A DNA stretch of 38,925 nucleotides, taken from positions 1-38,925 of the forward strand of contig JBPCPM010000103.1 in assembly GCA_050999155.1 (NCBI GenBank), in the 5' to 3' direction. Shown here piece after piece: positions 16,344 to 24,412 of this stretch. The stretch's first letter is position 1. Every line of letters begins with the position of its first letter. The DNA is from JBPCPM01 sp050999155 (GTDB lineage Bacteria > Actinomycetota > Thermoleophilia > Solirubrobacterales > 70-9). The translations under genes were made by a program, and so were the position numbers. The notes under the pieces are model-generated. The model saw nothing but the letters and a program-made list of their open reading frames with translations. It was not told the origin of the DNA and did not search any database.

Positions 16344-17216
16344 CTACTTGAGGCTGAAGGCGCGGATGCGGTCCTTCGCACCCTCCTCGTGGGCGTACAC
16401 GCCGTAGGCGAGCGCCTGCACGAGGGAGAGCAGAGCAGCGTGCGAACGGGTGAACGACGGCCCGTTCGACGAGTAGTAGAGGCTGATGTCGGCCACCTTG
16501 GCCGCTTCGGACAGCGTCGAATCGCAGACGGTGATCGTCCGCGCGCCACGTCGTGAGGCGAGCTTGACTGCACGCAGCACGAGCCCGTGGGCGCGGCCGG
16601 CGGCGAGGCCGACGACAACCGTTCCCTCGCTGACGCGTCCGAGCTTGGAAAGCGCTTCCTGGCTGGCGCTGGCGATGATCTCCGCGCGCAGGTCCAGCAG
16701 GGCGAGGAGGTGGCGCAGGTAGCTGGCGAAGAAGGCCATCTGGTCGACGCCGACGACGACGATCCGCTGGGCGGAGGCCAGAGCCTCCACCGCCTCGTGG
16801 ACGGCGTCGCCGTCGAGCTTGCGGGCAGTCTCCTCGAGGTCGGCGTAGTCGGCGGCGAGCGAGGCCTCGACCTCGGTGGGGTCGAGCGAGAACAGCGGAC
16901 GCTGTCCCTCCCCGACGCCGCGGCGGTACTCCTCGATGGCTGCCTGCTGAAGTTCCGGGTAGCCCTCGAAGCCCAGGGCCTGGGAGAAGCGCACGACCGT
17001 CGACGACGAGGTGTCGGCCCGGCGGGCGAGCTCCTCGGCCGTCTGGAAGGCGGCCTCGTCGAGGTGATCGACGATGTAGCGGGCCACATCCTTTTGGGAT
17101 CGCGAGAAGCCGTCGAACCGTTCGGTGATGTACGCCGACAGCGTCGAGTACCCGGGGCGCGCTGCGCCAGTGGGCTCGTCGGTCGTCGTCTCTGGCTGGG
17201 TGGCGGCTCTCGTCAT
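16344..17216 (-). CDS. MurR/RpiR-family transcriptional regulator
   Basis: 290-residue DNA-binding regulator with a sugar-phosphate-sensing domain. N-terminal HTH_6 (about 25-100) with RSQKDVARYIVDHLDEAAFQ, then AEELARRADTSSSTVVRFSQ and ALGFEGYPELQ. C-terminal SIS domain (about 140-270) with AQRIVVVGVDQMAFF, GTVVVGLAAGRAHGLVL, RRGARTITVCDS. Such proteins usually control sugar or amino-sugar catabolic operons; none is adjacent, so the target is unknown. ATG 17216 (MTRAATQ) is the best start; the frame is open far upstream but is a shadow of the divergent gene. The 90-bp divergent region with the sulfotransferase gene is the likely regulatory site. Confidence 0.88.
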   Translation of the reverse strand: MTRAATQPETTTDEPTGAARPGYSTLSAYITERFDGFSRSQKDVARYIVDHLDEAAFQTAEELARRADTSSSTVVRFSQALGFEGYPELQQAAIEEYRRGVGEGQRPLFSLDPTEVEASLAADYADLEETARKLDGDAVHEAVEALASAQRIVVVGVDQMAFFASYLRHLLALLDLRAEIIASASQEALSKLGRVSEGTVVVGLAAGRAHGLVLRAVKLASRRGARTITVCDSTLSEAAKVADISLYYSSNGPSFTRSHAALLSLVQALAYGVYAHEEGAKDRIRAFSLK

Positions 17217-17306
17217 GGCAGCGGTGGATTTCTCCCCGCATCGCCCAATCCCTTTTTGCCGGTGCACGGAACCTCGTCGGCCGTGCCGGAAGGGATACTT
17301 CGACCC

Positions 17307-18551
17307 GTGAGCGGAGGCGATCGAACGGGTGAGTGGCTGGGGTTCGTCGTGGGCGCGCGGCGCAGCGGAACCACCTGGCTGCAGCGGATCCTCGAGGCCC
17401 ATCCCCACGTGGCCGTCGTGCCGGCCGAGACGTACCTGTTCTCCCACGGCGTCGCCGCCGTCGCCGAGCGGGTCCAGCACGGCTCGCCCGGCCTGGCGCG
17501 CACGGGATTCGCCTACGCCGAGCGCGCCGAGCTCATCGAGGGCCTCCGGGCGATGTGCGACCGGATCCTGCGGCCCCGCCTCGACGCCGCCCCCGGGGCC
17601 CGGCTGCTGGTGGAGCGCACGCCGTGGCACGCCCGCCACCTGCCGCTGATCCACGAGATCTACCCGGCCGCGCGGCTGCTGCACATCGTGCGCGACGGCC
17701 GCGACGTGGCCGCCTCGTTGCGCGACCAGGCGTGGGGACCCGACTCGCTCGCCGACGCCGCAGGGGAATGGGTCGACACGGTGCAGCCGGCACGAGCGGC
17801 GGCGGCGGCCGGGGTCCCGGTGACCGAACTGCGCTACGAACAGCTGCTGGCCGATCCCGCCGCCGGCGCCGAGCAGATCTACCGGGGACTCGGGCTCGAC
17901 TGCTCGCTCGAACGGGTGCACCAAGGACTCGCCGAGGCCGGGGTCGCGACGAACACCCTCGCGTCGTCGGGGGCCATCGCCGCGGAAAAATGGCGGAGCA
18001 TGGCGCCCGACGACCTGGCCGAGATCGAGGCCGTCGCCGGGCCGCTGCTCTCCGAGCTCGGCTACCCGGCAAGCGCTGGCGGCCCGACGCGGCCCGCGAC
18101 ACGGCCCGGCTCCTCGGTGGCCGCTCGGGCCCGGCGCGCCGCCCGACAGCCCCGAGCGGTGGCGCGACGCATCGCGGCTCGTCGATGGAGCCGCGACGCC
18201 GAACGCCGTGCCAATGCCCACCAACAACTGGCCGACGAGTTCCTGCGCGCCCTGCACGGCCCCGACCCGTCGGCCATGGTCGCGCTGCTCGCCGCCGACG
18301 CCCGGGTGGAGATCGACCTCGGGACCCCCTGGGCGGGCCGAGGCGCACCGGCCCACGCCCACCTGGCCGACACGCTGGCCGCCGACCCGGCACTCTCCGC
18401 AAGCCAGCTCCGGGCGACCGTGAGCCCCGGCCATCCGACCTTCACCATCGTTACCCGCTACCGGCTCGACGGGGGCGGCGAGCTGCTGCGGACGCTGGTG
18501 CTGACCTTCGGCGACGGCCGGGTGGCGACAGTCGGCTGGTACGGAAGCTGA
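17307..18551 (+). CDS. Sulfotransferase with C-terminal SnoaL-like domain
   Basis: 414-residue two-domain protein. Residues about 8-255 form a PAPS-dependent sulfotransferase: 5'-phosphosulfate loop GARRSGTTWLQRIL at 16-29, LLVERTPWHARHLPLI in the middle, and the 3'-phosphate element HIVRDGRDVAASL near 128. Residues about 260-305 are an Arg/Ala-rich linker. The last ~105 residues (QQLADEFLRALHGPDPSAMV, VEIDLGTPWAGRG, LVLTFGDGRVATVGWYGS) look like a SnoaL/NTF2-like domain with the usual ‘length-of-helix then beta sheet’ order. Acceptor unknown. GTG 17307 starts just before the fold; AGGGA lies about 15 nt upstream. The subtilase gene follows after 20 bp, so the two may be co-transcribed. Confidence 0.82.
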   Translation: MSGGDRTGEWLGFVVGARRSGTTWLQRILEAHPHVAVVPAETYLFSHGVAAVAERVQHGSPGLARTGFAYAERAELIEGLRAMCDRILRPRLDAAPGARLLVERTPWHARHLPLIHEIYPAARLLHIVRDGRDVAASLRDQAWGPDSLADAAGEWVDTVQPARAAAAAGVPVTELRYEQLLADPAAGAEQIYRGLGLDCSLERVHQGLAEAGVATNTLASSGAIAAEKWRSMAPDDLAEIEAVAGPLLSELGYPASAGGPTRPATRPGSSVAARARRAARQPRAVARRIAARRWSRDAERRANAHQQLADEFLRALHGPDPSAMVALLAADARVEIDLGTPWAGRGAPAHAHLADTLAADPALSASQLRATVSPGHPTFTIVTRYRLDGGGELLRTLVLTFGDGRVATVGWYGS

Positions 18552-18571
18552 TTCCTGGCACCCTTGGAACA

Positions 18572-20746
18572 GTGAGCTCGCCGGTGCGCACATCGCGGAT
18601 TGGAATCCTGGTCGTCCTCGGCCTGCTGCTCGGCCCATCCCCCGCCGGGGCCCGCGAGCGCCTGGATCCGACCCGCACGACACCGACCGCGGAAGGCTCA
18701 GCCCCCGAGCAGGTCATCGTCAGCTACCGGTCCGGCAGCGCCGCAGCCGCGCGCAGCCGCGCCCGGGCGGCGGCCGGCGCAGTCGCCCGGCGCCCGCTGC
18801 CCGGAGTGCCGGGCCGCGCCGAGGTTCTCGAGCTCCGTGGGGGCGTCCCGGCCACGCGGGTCGCCCGGGCCCTCTCGGGACGCACCGGCGTGGCGTGGGC
18901 CGAGCCCAACCGCCGCTGGCGCCTGTCCGGCGTGCCCAACGATCCCCGTCTGGGCGAGCAGTGGGCCCTGCGCAACACGGGCCAGCCGATCCTCGGGGTG
19001 CTCGGATCTCCTGGAGCGGACATCCGAGCCTCCGCGGCGTGGTCGCTGACCCGCGGCAGCGGCCGCGTGATCGTGGCCGTCGTCGACAGCGGCGTCGCCT
19101 GGCGCCACCCGGACCTGGCCCCGTCGATCTGGTCGAACACCGGCGAGGTGGCGGGCAACGGGGTCGACGACGACCGAAACGGCTACGTGGACGACGTCCG
19201 GGGCTACGACGTGTGGGACAAGGACCCCGACCCCTCGGATCCGGTCGGCCACGGGACCCACATCGCGGGAACGATCGGCGCCGTGGGCGACAACGCGATC
19301 GGCGTCAGCGGCGTCGCCCAGCGCGTGCGCCTGATGCCCGTGCGCGTCACAGACCGCTTCGGGAGCCTGACCACCGTCGAGGTCGTGGAGGGGTTCACCT
19401 ACGCGGCGGCAAACGGGGCGCGGATCGTCAACGCCAGCTTCGGCGGCGAGGGGCGCTCGCGCGCCGTCGAGGCGGTGGTCCGCCGGTACCCCGACACCCT
19501 GTTCTTCGTGCCCGCCGGCAACGAGCGCCTCAACGTCGACGCCCAGCCGACCTATCCTTGCGCCCTGACCGAGCCCAACATCGTCTGCGTCGCCGCCAGC
19601 GACCAGCGCGACCGGCTCTCGGCGTTCTCGAGCTACGGCGACCGCACGGTCGACCTCGCCGCCCCGGGCGAGTCGATCCTCGGCCCCTCCCCCCACACCG
19701 CCACCGCGTTCGCCGACGACATCGAGGACGGCGGGGCCCGCTGGCAGTTCGAGGGCACGTTCGCGGCATCCCCGGAGGCACGGTCGCAGGGCGCCCTGGC
19801 TCTCAGCGACAGCCCCGGCGGCCCCTACGCCGTGAACACCACGTCGACCGCGACCCTGCGCGACGGTCTCGACCTCCGAGGCGGTGAGGGATGTGTGCTG
19901 CGCACCCGCGCCGACATCGACATCGATCCCGACGATACGTTCATGATCGAGGCCTCGGCCGACGGGGTCGGCTGGCAGCAGCTGGCCGAGTACACGAACG
20001 TGACGAGCCGCGACGATCTCGCGGTCGCGCAGTTCGTGTCGCTGCCCACCGATCTGGCAACGGAGACGACCAACTTCGACGGACGCACCGGCGTCCGCGT
20101 GCGCTACGCCGTTCGCGCGGACGGGACCCCCGAGGGCGCCGACGGCGTGCACCTCGACGAGATCGCCGTCGAATGCCAGGCCAACGGCGGCTTCTCGGGA
20201 TCCGACTACGGCTACCGCGACGGCACGTCGTTCGCCGCCCCGCACGCGGCCGGCGTCGCGGCACTGATCGCGGACCACATCCCGGGCGACGGGCCGGAGC
20301 GAATCGTCGAGCGGCTGACCGGGGGCGCCGACGCCGTGACCGGCCTGCGAGGACGGACGGCGAGCGGGCGGCTGGACGCCCGAGCCTCGCTCGACACCCG
20401 TGGGCCGACAGCGCGGGCACGCCTGACCATCTCGCGTGCACGGACCCTGGCCGCCGGCCGCCGGATCCGGCTTCCCATCCGCGTCAGCGAGGCGGCCAAG
20501 GCCCGGGTGCGGATCAAACTCCGCGTCGGCTCGCGACTGCTGACGGTCGGCCGCACCGCCCACGCGACCTGGGACCGCCGACGTACACGCCGGCTCAGCC
20601 TGCGCCTGACACGCCTCGGCCGGGTCCGGGTCCGGCGCGAGCTCTCCCGGCGCGGCCGCGTCCGGCTGGAGCTGCACCTCGACGCGACCGATGCGGTCGG
20701 CAATCGCAACCGGCGGCGCATCGACCGGCTGACCCTGCGCCGCTGA
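18572..20746 (+). CDS. Secreted subtilisin-like serine protease (S8) with inserted domain
   Basis: 724-residue exported protease. Signal peptide about 1-27 (IGILVVLGLLLGPSPAGA), pro-region with EQVIVSYRSGSAAAARSRAR to about 115, then the S8 catalytic domain. Catalytic Asp172 in AVVDSGVAW, His227 in VGHGTHIAGT, oxyanion Asn317 in VPAGNE and Ser553 in YRDGTSFAAPHAAG are all present. Between about 372 and 545 an extra beta-rich domain (DDIEDGGARWQFEGTF ... VHLDEIAVECQ) splits the catalytic domain before the Ser box. The last ~140 residues are a basic, Arg-rich region (Ig-like or cell-wall-binding guess). GTG 18572 begins the signal peptide; the much longer open frame upstream is a shadow of the sulfotransferase. 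Confidence 0.9.
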   Translation: MSSPVRTSRIGILVVLGLLLGPSPAGARERLDPTRTTPTAEGSAPEQVIVSYRSGSAAAARSRARAAAGAVARRPLPGVPGRAEVLELRGGVPATRVARALSGRTGVAWAEPNRRWRLSGVPNDPRLGEQWALRNTGQPILGVLGSPGADIRASAAWSLTRGSGRVIVAVVDSGVAWRHPDLAPSIWSNTGEVAGNGVDDDRNGYVDDVRGYDVWDKDPDPSDPVGHGTHIAGTIGAVGDNAIGVSGVAQRVRLMPVRVTDRFGSLTTVEVVEGFTYAAANGARIVNASFGGEGRSRAVEAVVRRYPDTLFFVPAGNERLNVDAQPTYPCALTEPNIVCVAASDQRDRLSAFSSYGDRTVDLAAPGESILGPSPHTATAFADDIEDGGARWQFEGTFAASPEARSQGALALSDSPGGPYAVNTTSTATLRDGLDLRGGEGCVLRTRADIDIDPDDTFMIEASADGVGWQQLAEYTNVTSRDDLAVAQFVSLPTDLATETTNFDGRTGVRVRYAVRADGTPEGADGVHLDEIAVECQANGGFSGSDYGYRDGTSFAAPHAAGVAALIADHIPGDGPERIVERLTGGADAVTGLRGRTASGRLDARASLDTRGPTARARLTISRARTLAAGRRIRLPIRVSEAAKARVRIKLRVGSRLLTVGRTAHATWDRRRTRRLSLRLTRLGRVRVRRELSRRGRVRLELHLDATDAVGNRNRRRIDRLTLRR

Positions 20747-20765
20747 CACGCCCGGCACACGTTTG

Positions 20766-20783
20766 CCGGACCCCCCGGTCCGG
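20766..20783 (+). terminator. Hairpin downstream of the subtilase
   Basis: CCGGACC / GGTCCGG perfect 7-bp stem with a CCCC loop, 20 nt after the protease stop and before the small acidic gene. No T tract, as is common in high-GC actinobacteria. Confidence 0.4.
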
Positions 20784-20816
20784 GGATGTCGCAGGGGTCC
20801 ACCCCAGGAGAGGCCG

Positions 20817-21029
20817 ATGAGCGACGACACCGAGACCGACGAGAGCTCCGAGAAGTCCGAGAACGACTCCTCGAACGACGAGCAACCCGCCGCGCACGAG
20901 GAGGGCAAGACGACGTCCGAGCGGATCGACGAGATCGCCGAGGAGCAGAAGGACAAGGTCGACGACCGTCTCGAGGAGATCGACTCCAAGGACGACGCCG
21001 TCGACGACATGAGCGACGTCGGCGGCTGA
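20817..21029 (+). CDS. Small acidic protein (70 aa)
   Basis: 70-residue protein made almost entirely of Asp, Glu, Ser and Lys (MSDDTETDESSEKSENDSSN, then SERIDEIAEEQKDKVDDRLE). The N-terminal half looks disordered and the second half is probably a helix or coiled coil. CAGGAGAGG lies 4-5 nt upstream of ATG 20817, a clear ribosome binding site. It follows the protease by 70 bp with a hairpin in between. No known family recognised; composition is like other small stress-related acidic proteins. Function unknown. Confidence 0.68.
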   Translation: MSDDTETDESSEKSENDSSNDEQPAAHEEGKTTSERIDEIAEEQKDKVDDRLEEIDSKDDAVDDMSDVGG

Positions 21030-21058
21030 CGGTCCGCCTCGCCTCCTACAGCTAGTTC

Positions 21059-21211
21059 TTGGAGCTGTCGGCGAGGCAGCACTGGGATCCCGCCACGCTC
21101 GACCTGGCCGCCGGCCGTGCGGTCTTCGAGCGACTCGATACCGCTGAACGCCGGCGGCTGGCCCTGCACCTGCGGCGGCTGCGCTCGGCGCGGCTGCTGC
21201 CGGCTGCCTGA
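21059..21211 (+). CDS. Possible small ORF (50 aa), doubtful
   Basis: Open frame from TTG 21059, LELSARQHWDPATLDLAAGR onward, with a basic amphipathic second half rich in Leu and Arg. It fills most of the 187-bp gap between the acidic protein (plus) and the alpha-hydroxy-acid oxidase (minus). There is no ribosome binding site and the start is a rare TTG, so it may be non-coding or a decayed fragment. Confidence 0.3.
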   Translation: MELSARQHWDPATLDLAAGRAVFERLDTAERRRLALHLRRLRSARLLPAA

Positions 21212-21216
21212 CCCGC

Positions 21217-22287
21217 TCAGGGGTGCAGCAGGGAGCGGTCGACCGCCGTGACCGACGGGCAGCCGCACAGCGCCATCGCCTCGTCGACCTCCGCCTGCAA
21301 CAGGCCGAGCATCCGGGTCACCGCCTCGGCGCCGCCGGCGGCGAGCGCCCACAGCACCGGACGGCCCACGAGCACGGCCCGCGCTCCGGTCGCCAGCGCC
21401 GTTACGACATCCGTGCCGCGCCGGATCCCGCCGTCCATCAGCACGTCGAGCTCGTCGCCCACCGCGTCGGCGATCGGGCCGAGCATGTCGAGCGTGGCCG
21501 GGACCGTGTCGAGCTGCCGCGCGCCGTGGTTGGACACGATGACGCCCGCGGCGCCCGCCTCGGCGGCCCGCCGGGCGTCGTCGGCCCGGTGCACGCCCTT
21601 GACCGCAACGGGCAGGTCGGTCTGGCCGACCAGCCACTCGAGGTCCTCCCAGCGCAGCGACGCGTCGAGCATGGAGGTGAAGTAGCTGGCCAGGCCCGAA
21701 CCACCCTCGACGGGGGCGCTGACGTCCCCCTCTGAAACGCACGCGATCCGCAGGCCGTCGGGCAGGGAGAACCGGTTGCGCACGTCGGCCTCGCGACGGC
21801 CCAGGAGCGGAGCGTCGACCGTGACGAGGATCGCCCCGAAGCCGGCCTGCTCGGCCCGGCGCACCAGGTCGGTGGTCACGGCCCGGTCGCGGAAGACGTA
21901 GAGCTGAAACCAGCGGTCTCCGGCGACCGCGGCCACGTCCTCCATCGCGGTGTTCGAGAGCGTCGACAGGCAGAAGGTGACGTCGGCTGCCCGGGCGCCG
22001 CGTGCCGTCTCGCGTTCGCCGTCGGCGTGGGCGAGCCGGTGGAATGCGGTCGGCGCAACCACGACCGGGGAGCTCATCCGGCGGCCGAGGACCTCGACGC
22101 CGAGGTCGCGCTCGCTGACGTCGACGAGGACCCGTGGCCACAGCCGGGCCTCGGCGAACGCCTGGCGGTTGCGGCCGAGCGTCGCTCCGGCTCCGGCGCC
22201 GGAGCGGTAGTAGTCGTAGGCGCTGGCCTCGAGGTTCTCGCGGGCGAGCGCCTCGTACTCCTCGAGGTTGACCGGCGCGGCGCTCAC
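21217..22287 (-). CDS. FMN-dependent alpha-hydroxy-acid oxidase/dehydrogenase
   Basis: 356-residue flavoenzyme of the glycolate/lactate oxidase family, oxidising 2-hydroxy acids to 2-oxo acids. Family landmarks: N-terminal NLEEYEALARENLEASAYDYY, FMN/substrate segments LSTLSNTAMEDVA and RWFQLYVFRDR, Lys in LPVAVKGV, the catalytic His and FMN-contact Arg in IVSNHGARQLD, and the phosphate-binding C-terminus VLMDGGIRRGTDV / GARAVLVGRPVLW. It could be a lactate, glycolate or mandelate-type enzyme; specificity is not readable. GTG 22287 overlaps the stop of the patatin gene (GTGA), so the two are one operon. Confidence 0.9.
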   Translation of the reverse strand: MSAAPVNLEEYEALARENLEASAYDYYRSGAGAGATLGRNRQAFAEARLWPRVLVDVSERDLGVEVLGRRMSSPVVVAPTAFHRLAHADGERETARGARAADVTFCLSTLSNTAMEDVAAVAGDRWFQLYVFRDRAVTTDLVRRAEQAGFGAILVTVDAPLLGRREADVRNRFSLPDGLRIACVSEGDVSAPVEGGSGLASYFTSMLDASLRWEDLEWLVGQTDLPVAVKGVHRADDARRAAEAGAAGVIVSNHGARQLDTVPATLDMLGPIADAVGDELDVLMDGGIRRGTDVVTALATGARAVLVGRPVLWALAAGGAEAVTRMLGLLQAEVDEAMALCGCPSVTAVDRSLLHP

Positions 22288-23345
22288 GCCACGATGCGCC
22301 CGGGGCCGACGTCGGGCCACGACGACGGGTGCCCGGTGGGCTGCTCGAGCCGATGGGGTTCGCCCGGCGGCAGGCCGTCGAGCAACGCGGCGTTCGAGGC
22401 GCGGCGCAGCTGCTCGCCGACGGTACTGATGGCGGTGTCGACGACTTGGTGGCGGCCGCGGCGTCGCATGAGGTTCGAGCCCATGGCGGCGAGATCATCG
22501 GCCTCGGGCTGGATGAGCACCACCCTGGTCCCCGTGGCCCGTACACGGCGGGCTTCGACGCCGAGCCGCCGTCCCGCCGCATCGCGCATGGCGCGGGGGA
22601 GCGCGGGCCCGGTGCGCAGACGGCTCGAGGTGGGGTTCAGGCAGATGACGAGGTCGTACGTGCCGTCGGCCAGCAACTCGAGGTTCGACGGCGATCGCAC
22701 GCCCCCGTCGACGTAGTTGACGCCCCCGATCTGCACCGGGCGGTAGAAGCCGGGGATGGCGCACGAAGCCGCACAGGCATCCGCCAGGTCGGCCTCGGGC
22801 GCCTCGGGAGTGCCGAAGGCGACCCGCCGGCCGGTGCGTTCCTCGCAGGCCACGATCCGCAGGTCCGGATGCTCTGCCCACCCGGCCGGGACGGCACGGC
22901 GGATGACCTCGCGCAGCGGCTCGGTGGAGATCACGCCTCGGGGGGAAAGCGCGGCTCCCACTTGCGTCGAGGCGTACCGGCGCGGGTTGCGCGCGATGTC
23001 GGTCAGCAGTCGCCACGACGCCGGCCAGCGGGGCAGGGCGCCCCAATCGACCCGGAAGACCGCACCCCCCGAGCGGTCGGCCTCCTCGACGGGCTCGCCG
23101 CGCGCGTCGAGCAGGTACTTCATGCGGCGCCCGGCCGAGTGGGCGACCATCAGCCATGGCGGCACCCCGGCGGCGAGCAGGCCGCCCATCATCGACCCCG
23201 CAGAGGTTCCGACGATCGTGTGGGCGCTCGCCGGGTCCCATCCGGTCTCACGGGCGATGGCGTGCAGGCCGCCGGTCAGCCATGCTCCGCCCATGACGCC
23301 GCCCGCGCCCAGCACGAGTCCGATCTTCGGTTCGCCGCTGCCCAT
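22284..23345 (-). CDS. Patatin-like phospholipase (RssA-type)
   Basis: 353-residue serine hydrolase with a Ser-Asp dyad. GLVLGAGGVMGGAWLTGGL at 9-27 holds the oxyanion glycines, GTSAGSMMGGLLAAG near 48-62 the nucleophile Ser, and VDGGVRSPSN near 217 the Asp. No signal peptide, so probably cytoplasmic; the role is lipid acyl hydrolysis with unknown substrate. ATG 23345 is preceded at 7 nt by TAGGCT, suggesting a leaderless start. The frame extends 69 codons upstream without family features. First gene of a two-gene operon with the alpha-hydroxy-acid oxidase. Confidence 0.88.
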   Translation of the reverse strand: MGSGEPKIGLVLGAGGVMGGAWLTGGLHAIARETGWDPASAHTIVGTSAGSMMGGLLAAGVPPWLMVAHSAGRRMKYLLDARGEPVEEADRSGGAVFRVDWGALPRWPASWRLLTDIARNPRRYASTQVGAALSPRGVISTEPLREVIRRAVPAGWAEHPDLRIVACEERTGRRVAFGTPEAPEADLADACAASCAIPGFYRPVQIGGVNYVDGGVRSPSNLELLADGTYDLVICLNPTSSRLRTGPALPRAMRDAAGRRLGVEARRVRATGTRVVLIQPEADDLAAMGSNLMRRRGRHQVVDTAISTVGEQLRRASNAALLDGLPPGEPHRLEQPTGHPSSWPDVGPGRIVA

Positions 23346-23352
23346 GCCTTCG

Positions 23353-23358
23353 AGCCTA
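23353..23358 (-). promoter_or_regulatory. Candidate -10 box for leaderless patatin gene
   Basis: TAGGCT on the minus strand, 7 nt before ATG 23345, with no ribosome binding site in between and no clear -35. Confidence 0.42.
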
Positions 23359-23429
23359 GTGGCCTGGCCGGGCGCCGAGCCGCCTGCCTCGGCCTGAACC
23401 TCGGGCCCCCGGGGGAGGTCACAAGTCCG

Positions 23430-23555
23430 ATGGCGTCGCCTGACCACCGCGGACACGAACCGGCCGGCCGGCGGCCGGTGGTCCGGGCGCTCGCCTTCTT
23501 CGCCGTCTGCCTCGTGGTGTTCGCTGCCGCGTTCGCCGTCGGGCTGTTTCACTGA
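23430..23555 (+). CDS. Small single-helix membrane protein (41 aa)
   Basis: 41-residue ORF: a polar, basic N-terminus (MASPDHRGHEPAGRRPVVRA) and one hydrophobic helix (LAFFAVCLVVFAAAFAVGLF) ending at His41. The positive residues before the helix predict an inside N-terminus. GGGGAGG lies 11 nt before ATG 23430, a usable ribosome binding site. It is divergent from the patatin gene (84 bp) and convergent with ccdA (12 bp). Function unknown. Confidence 0.58.
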   Translation: MASPDHRGHEPAGRRPVVRALAFFAVCLVVFAAAFAVGLFH

Positions 23556-23567
23556 GCCGGGTCCGGC

Positions 23568-24326
23568 CTACAGCTCGGAGAACACGTCGATCCCGAGGCG
23601 GTCGAGCATCCGCTGGGCCTCGATGTTGAGCTGGAACAGCTCGCCGGTGAGCACGAGCACGCCCATGACCACCAGAACGACGCCGCCGGCTCCCATCAGG
23701 ACGCTGTAGTGGCGGCGCACCCAGGCGAACGCGTTGGTCATTCGCGAGAAGGCGAGGGCCGTGGCCAGGAACGGGACGGCCAGTCCGGCCGAGTAGACGG
23801 TGAGCAGCACGGCCCCCCGGGCAACGCTGTCGCTAGTGGAGGCGAGGCTGAGAATGGTGGCGAGCGTCGGGCCGACACAGGGGGTCCACGCGATGGCGAA
23901 TGCCGCGCCGACGACCACGGGCCCGCCCCGCCCGGCTCGTTGCATGAGCGCGTCGACGTGAGCCTCGCGGTTCAGGGCGCTGACGAACATCGACGCGACG
24001 AGCAGCAGGCCCATGGCAATGATGATGGCGCCCGCCACGACGTTGAACGCGTCGCGGTTCTGGCGAAAGGCCGAACCGACCCCGAAGGCGCCGACCCCGA
24101 GCGCGACGAAGATCACCGAGAAGGTCGCGACGAACAGCAGGCTCGGGACCAGTACCTGGCGCCAGCCCACGCGATCGAGGCCGGCGACCTGCACCCCGGT
24201 CACCGCCGACAGGTACCCGGGAACCAGCGGGAGCACGCAGGGCGAAAAGAACGACAGGGCTCCCGCGGCGAAGGCGATGGGAAACCCGAGGCCAAAACCG
24301 TCGGCCTGGGCGACCGGGAGGGTCAT
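23568..24326 (-). CDS. ccdA: Cytochrome c biogenesis/thiol-disulfide membrane protein CcdA
   Basis: About 252 residues with six hydrophobic segments, the CcdA/DsbD-beta family that moves electrons from cytoplasmic thioredoxin across the membrane to reduce exported disulfides or apocytochrome c. Both conserved helices with cysteines are present: LSFFSPCVLPLVPGYL near residue 25 and FAIAWTPCVGPTLATIL near 150. ATG 24326 is chosen; GTG 24353 nine codons upstream is an alternative start. No thioredoxin-like partner, ResB or ResC gene is adjacent, so whether it serves cytochrome c maturation or thiol repair is open. Confidence 0.9.
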   Translation of the reverse strand: MTLPVAQADGFGLGFPIAFAAGALSFFSPCVLPLVPGYLSAVTGVQVAGLDRVGWRQVLVPSLLFVATFSVIFVALGVGAFGVGSAFRQNRDAFNVVAGAIIIAMGLLLVASMFVSALNREAHVDALMQRAGRGGPVVVGAAFAIAWTPCVGPTLATILSLASTSDSVARGAVLLTVYSAGLAVPFLATALAFSRMTNAFAWVRRHYSVLMGAGGVVLVVMGVLVLTGELFQLNIEAQRMLDRLGIDVFSEL

Positions 24327-24400
24327 GGTGGCGATCGCAGCCGCGCTGGACACACGATGGATTGTTGCGCAGCGACCCCATCGGCGACCGCATGGCGCTC

Positions 24401-24406
24401 TAGATT
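24401..24406 (+). promoter_or_regulatory. Candidate -10 box for leaderless FemAB-like gene
   Basis: TAGATT, 6 nt before GTG 24413. The spacing matches leaderless actinobacterial transcripts; no Shine-Dalgarno is present. Confidence 0.5.
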
Positions 24407-24412
24407 GGCGCG

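Noticed and set aside
17333..18571. N-terminal extension of the subtilase frame
   Set aside because: Overlaps the sulfotransferase in another frame; the protein with a signal peptide begins at 18572.
20761..20786. SigF-like promoter (GTTT-N17-GGGGAT) before the small acidic gene
   Set aside because: Coincides with the hairpin downstream of the subtilase and has a wrong -10 (GGGGAT), so likely chance.
18698..22582. Very long minus-strand ORF (about 1294 aa)
   Set aside because: Low-complexity Arg/Gly/Ala/Pro reading that is antisense to the subtilase and partly to other genes. Typical high-GC shadow; no family motif.
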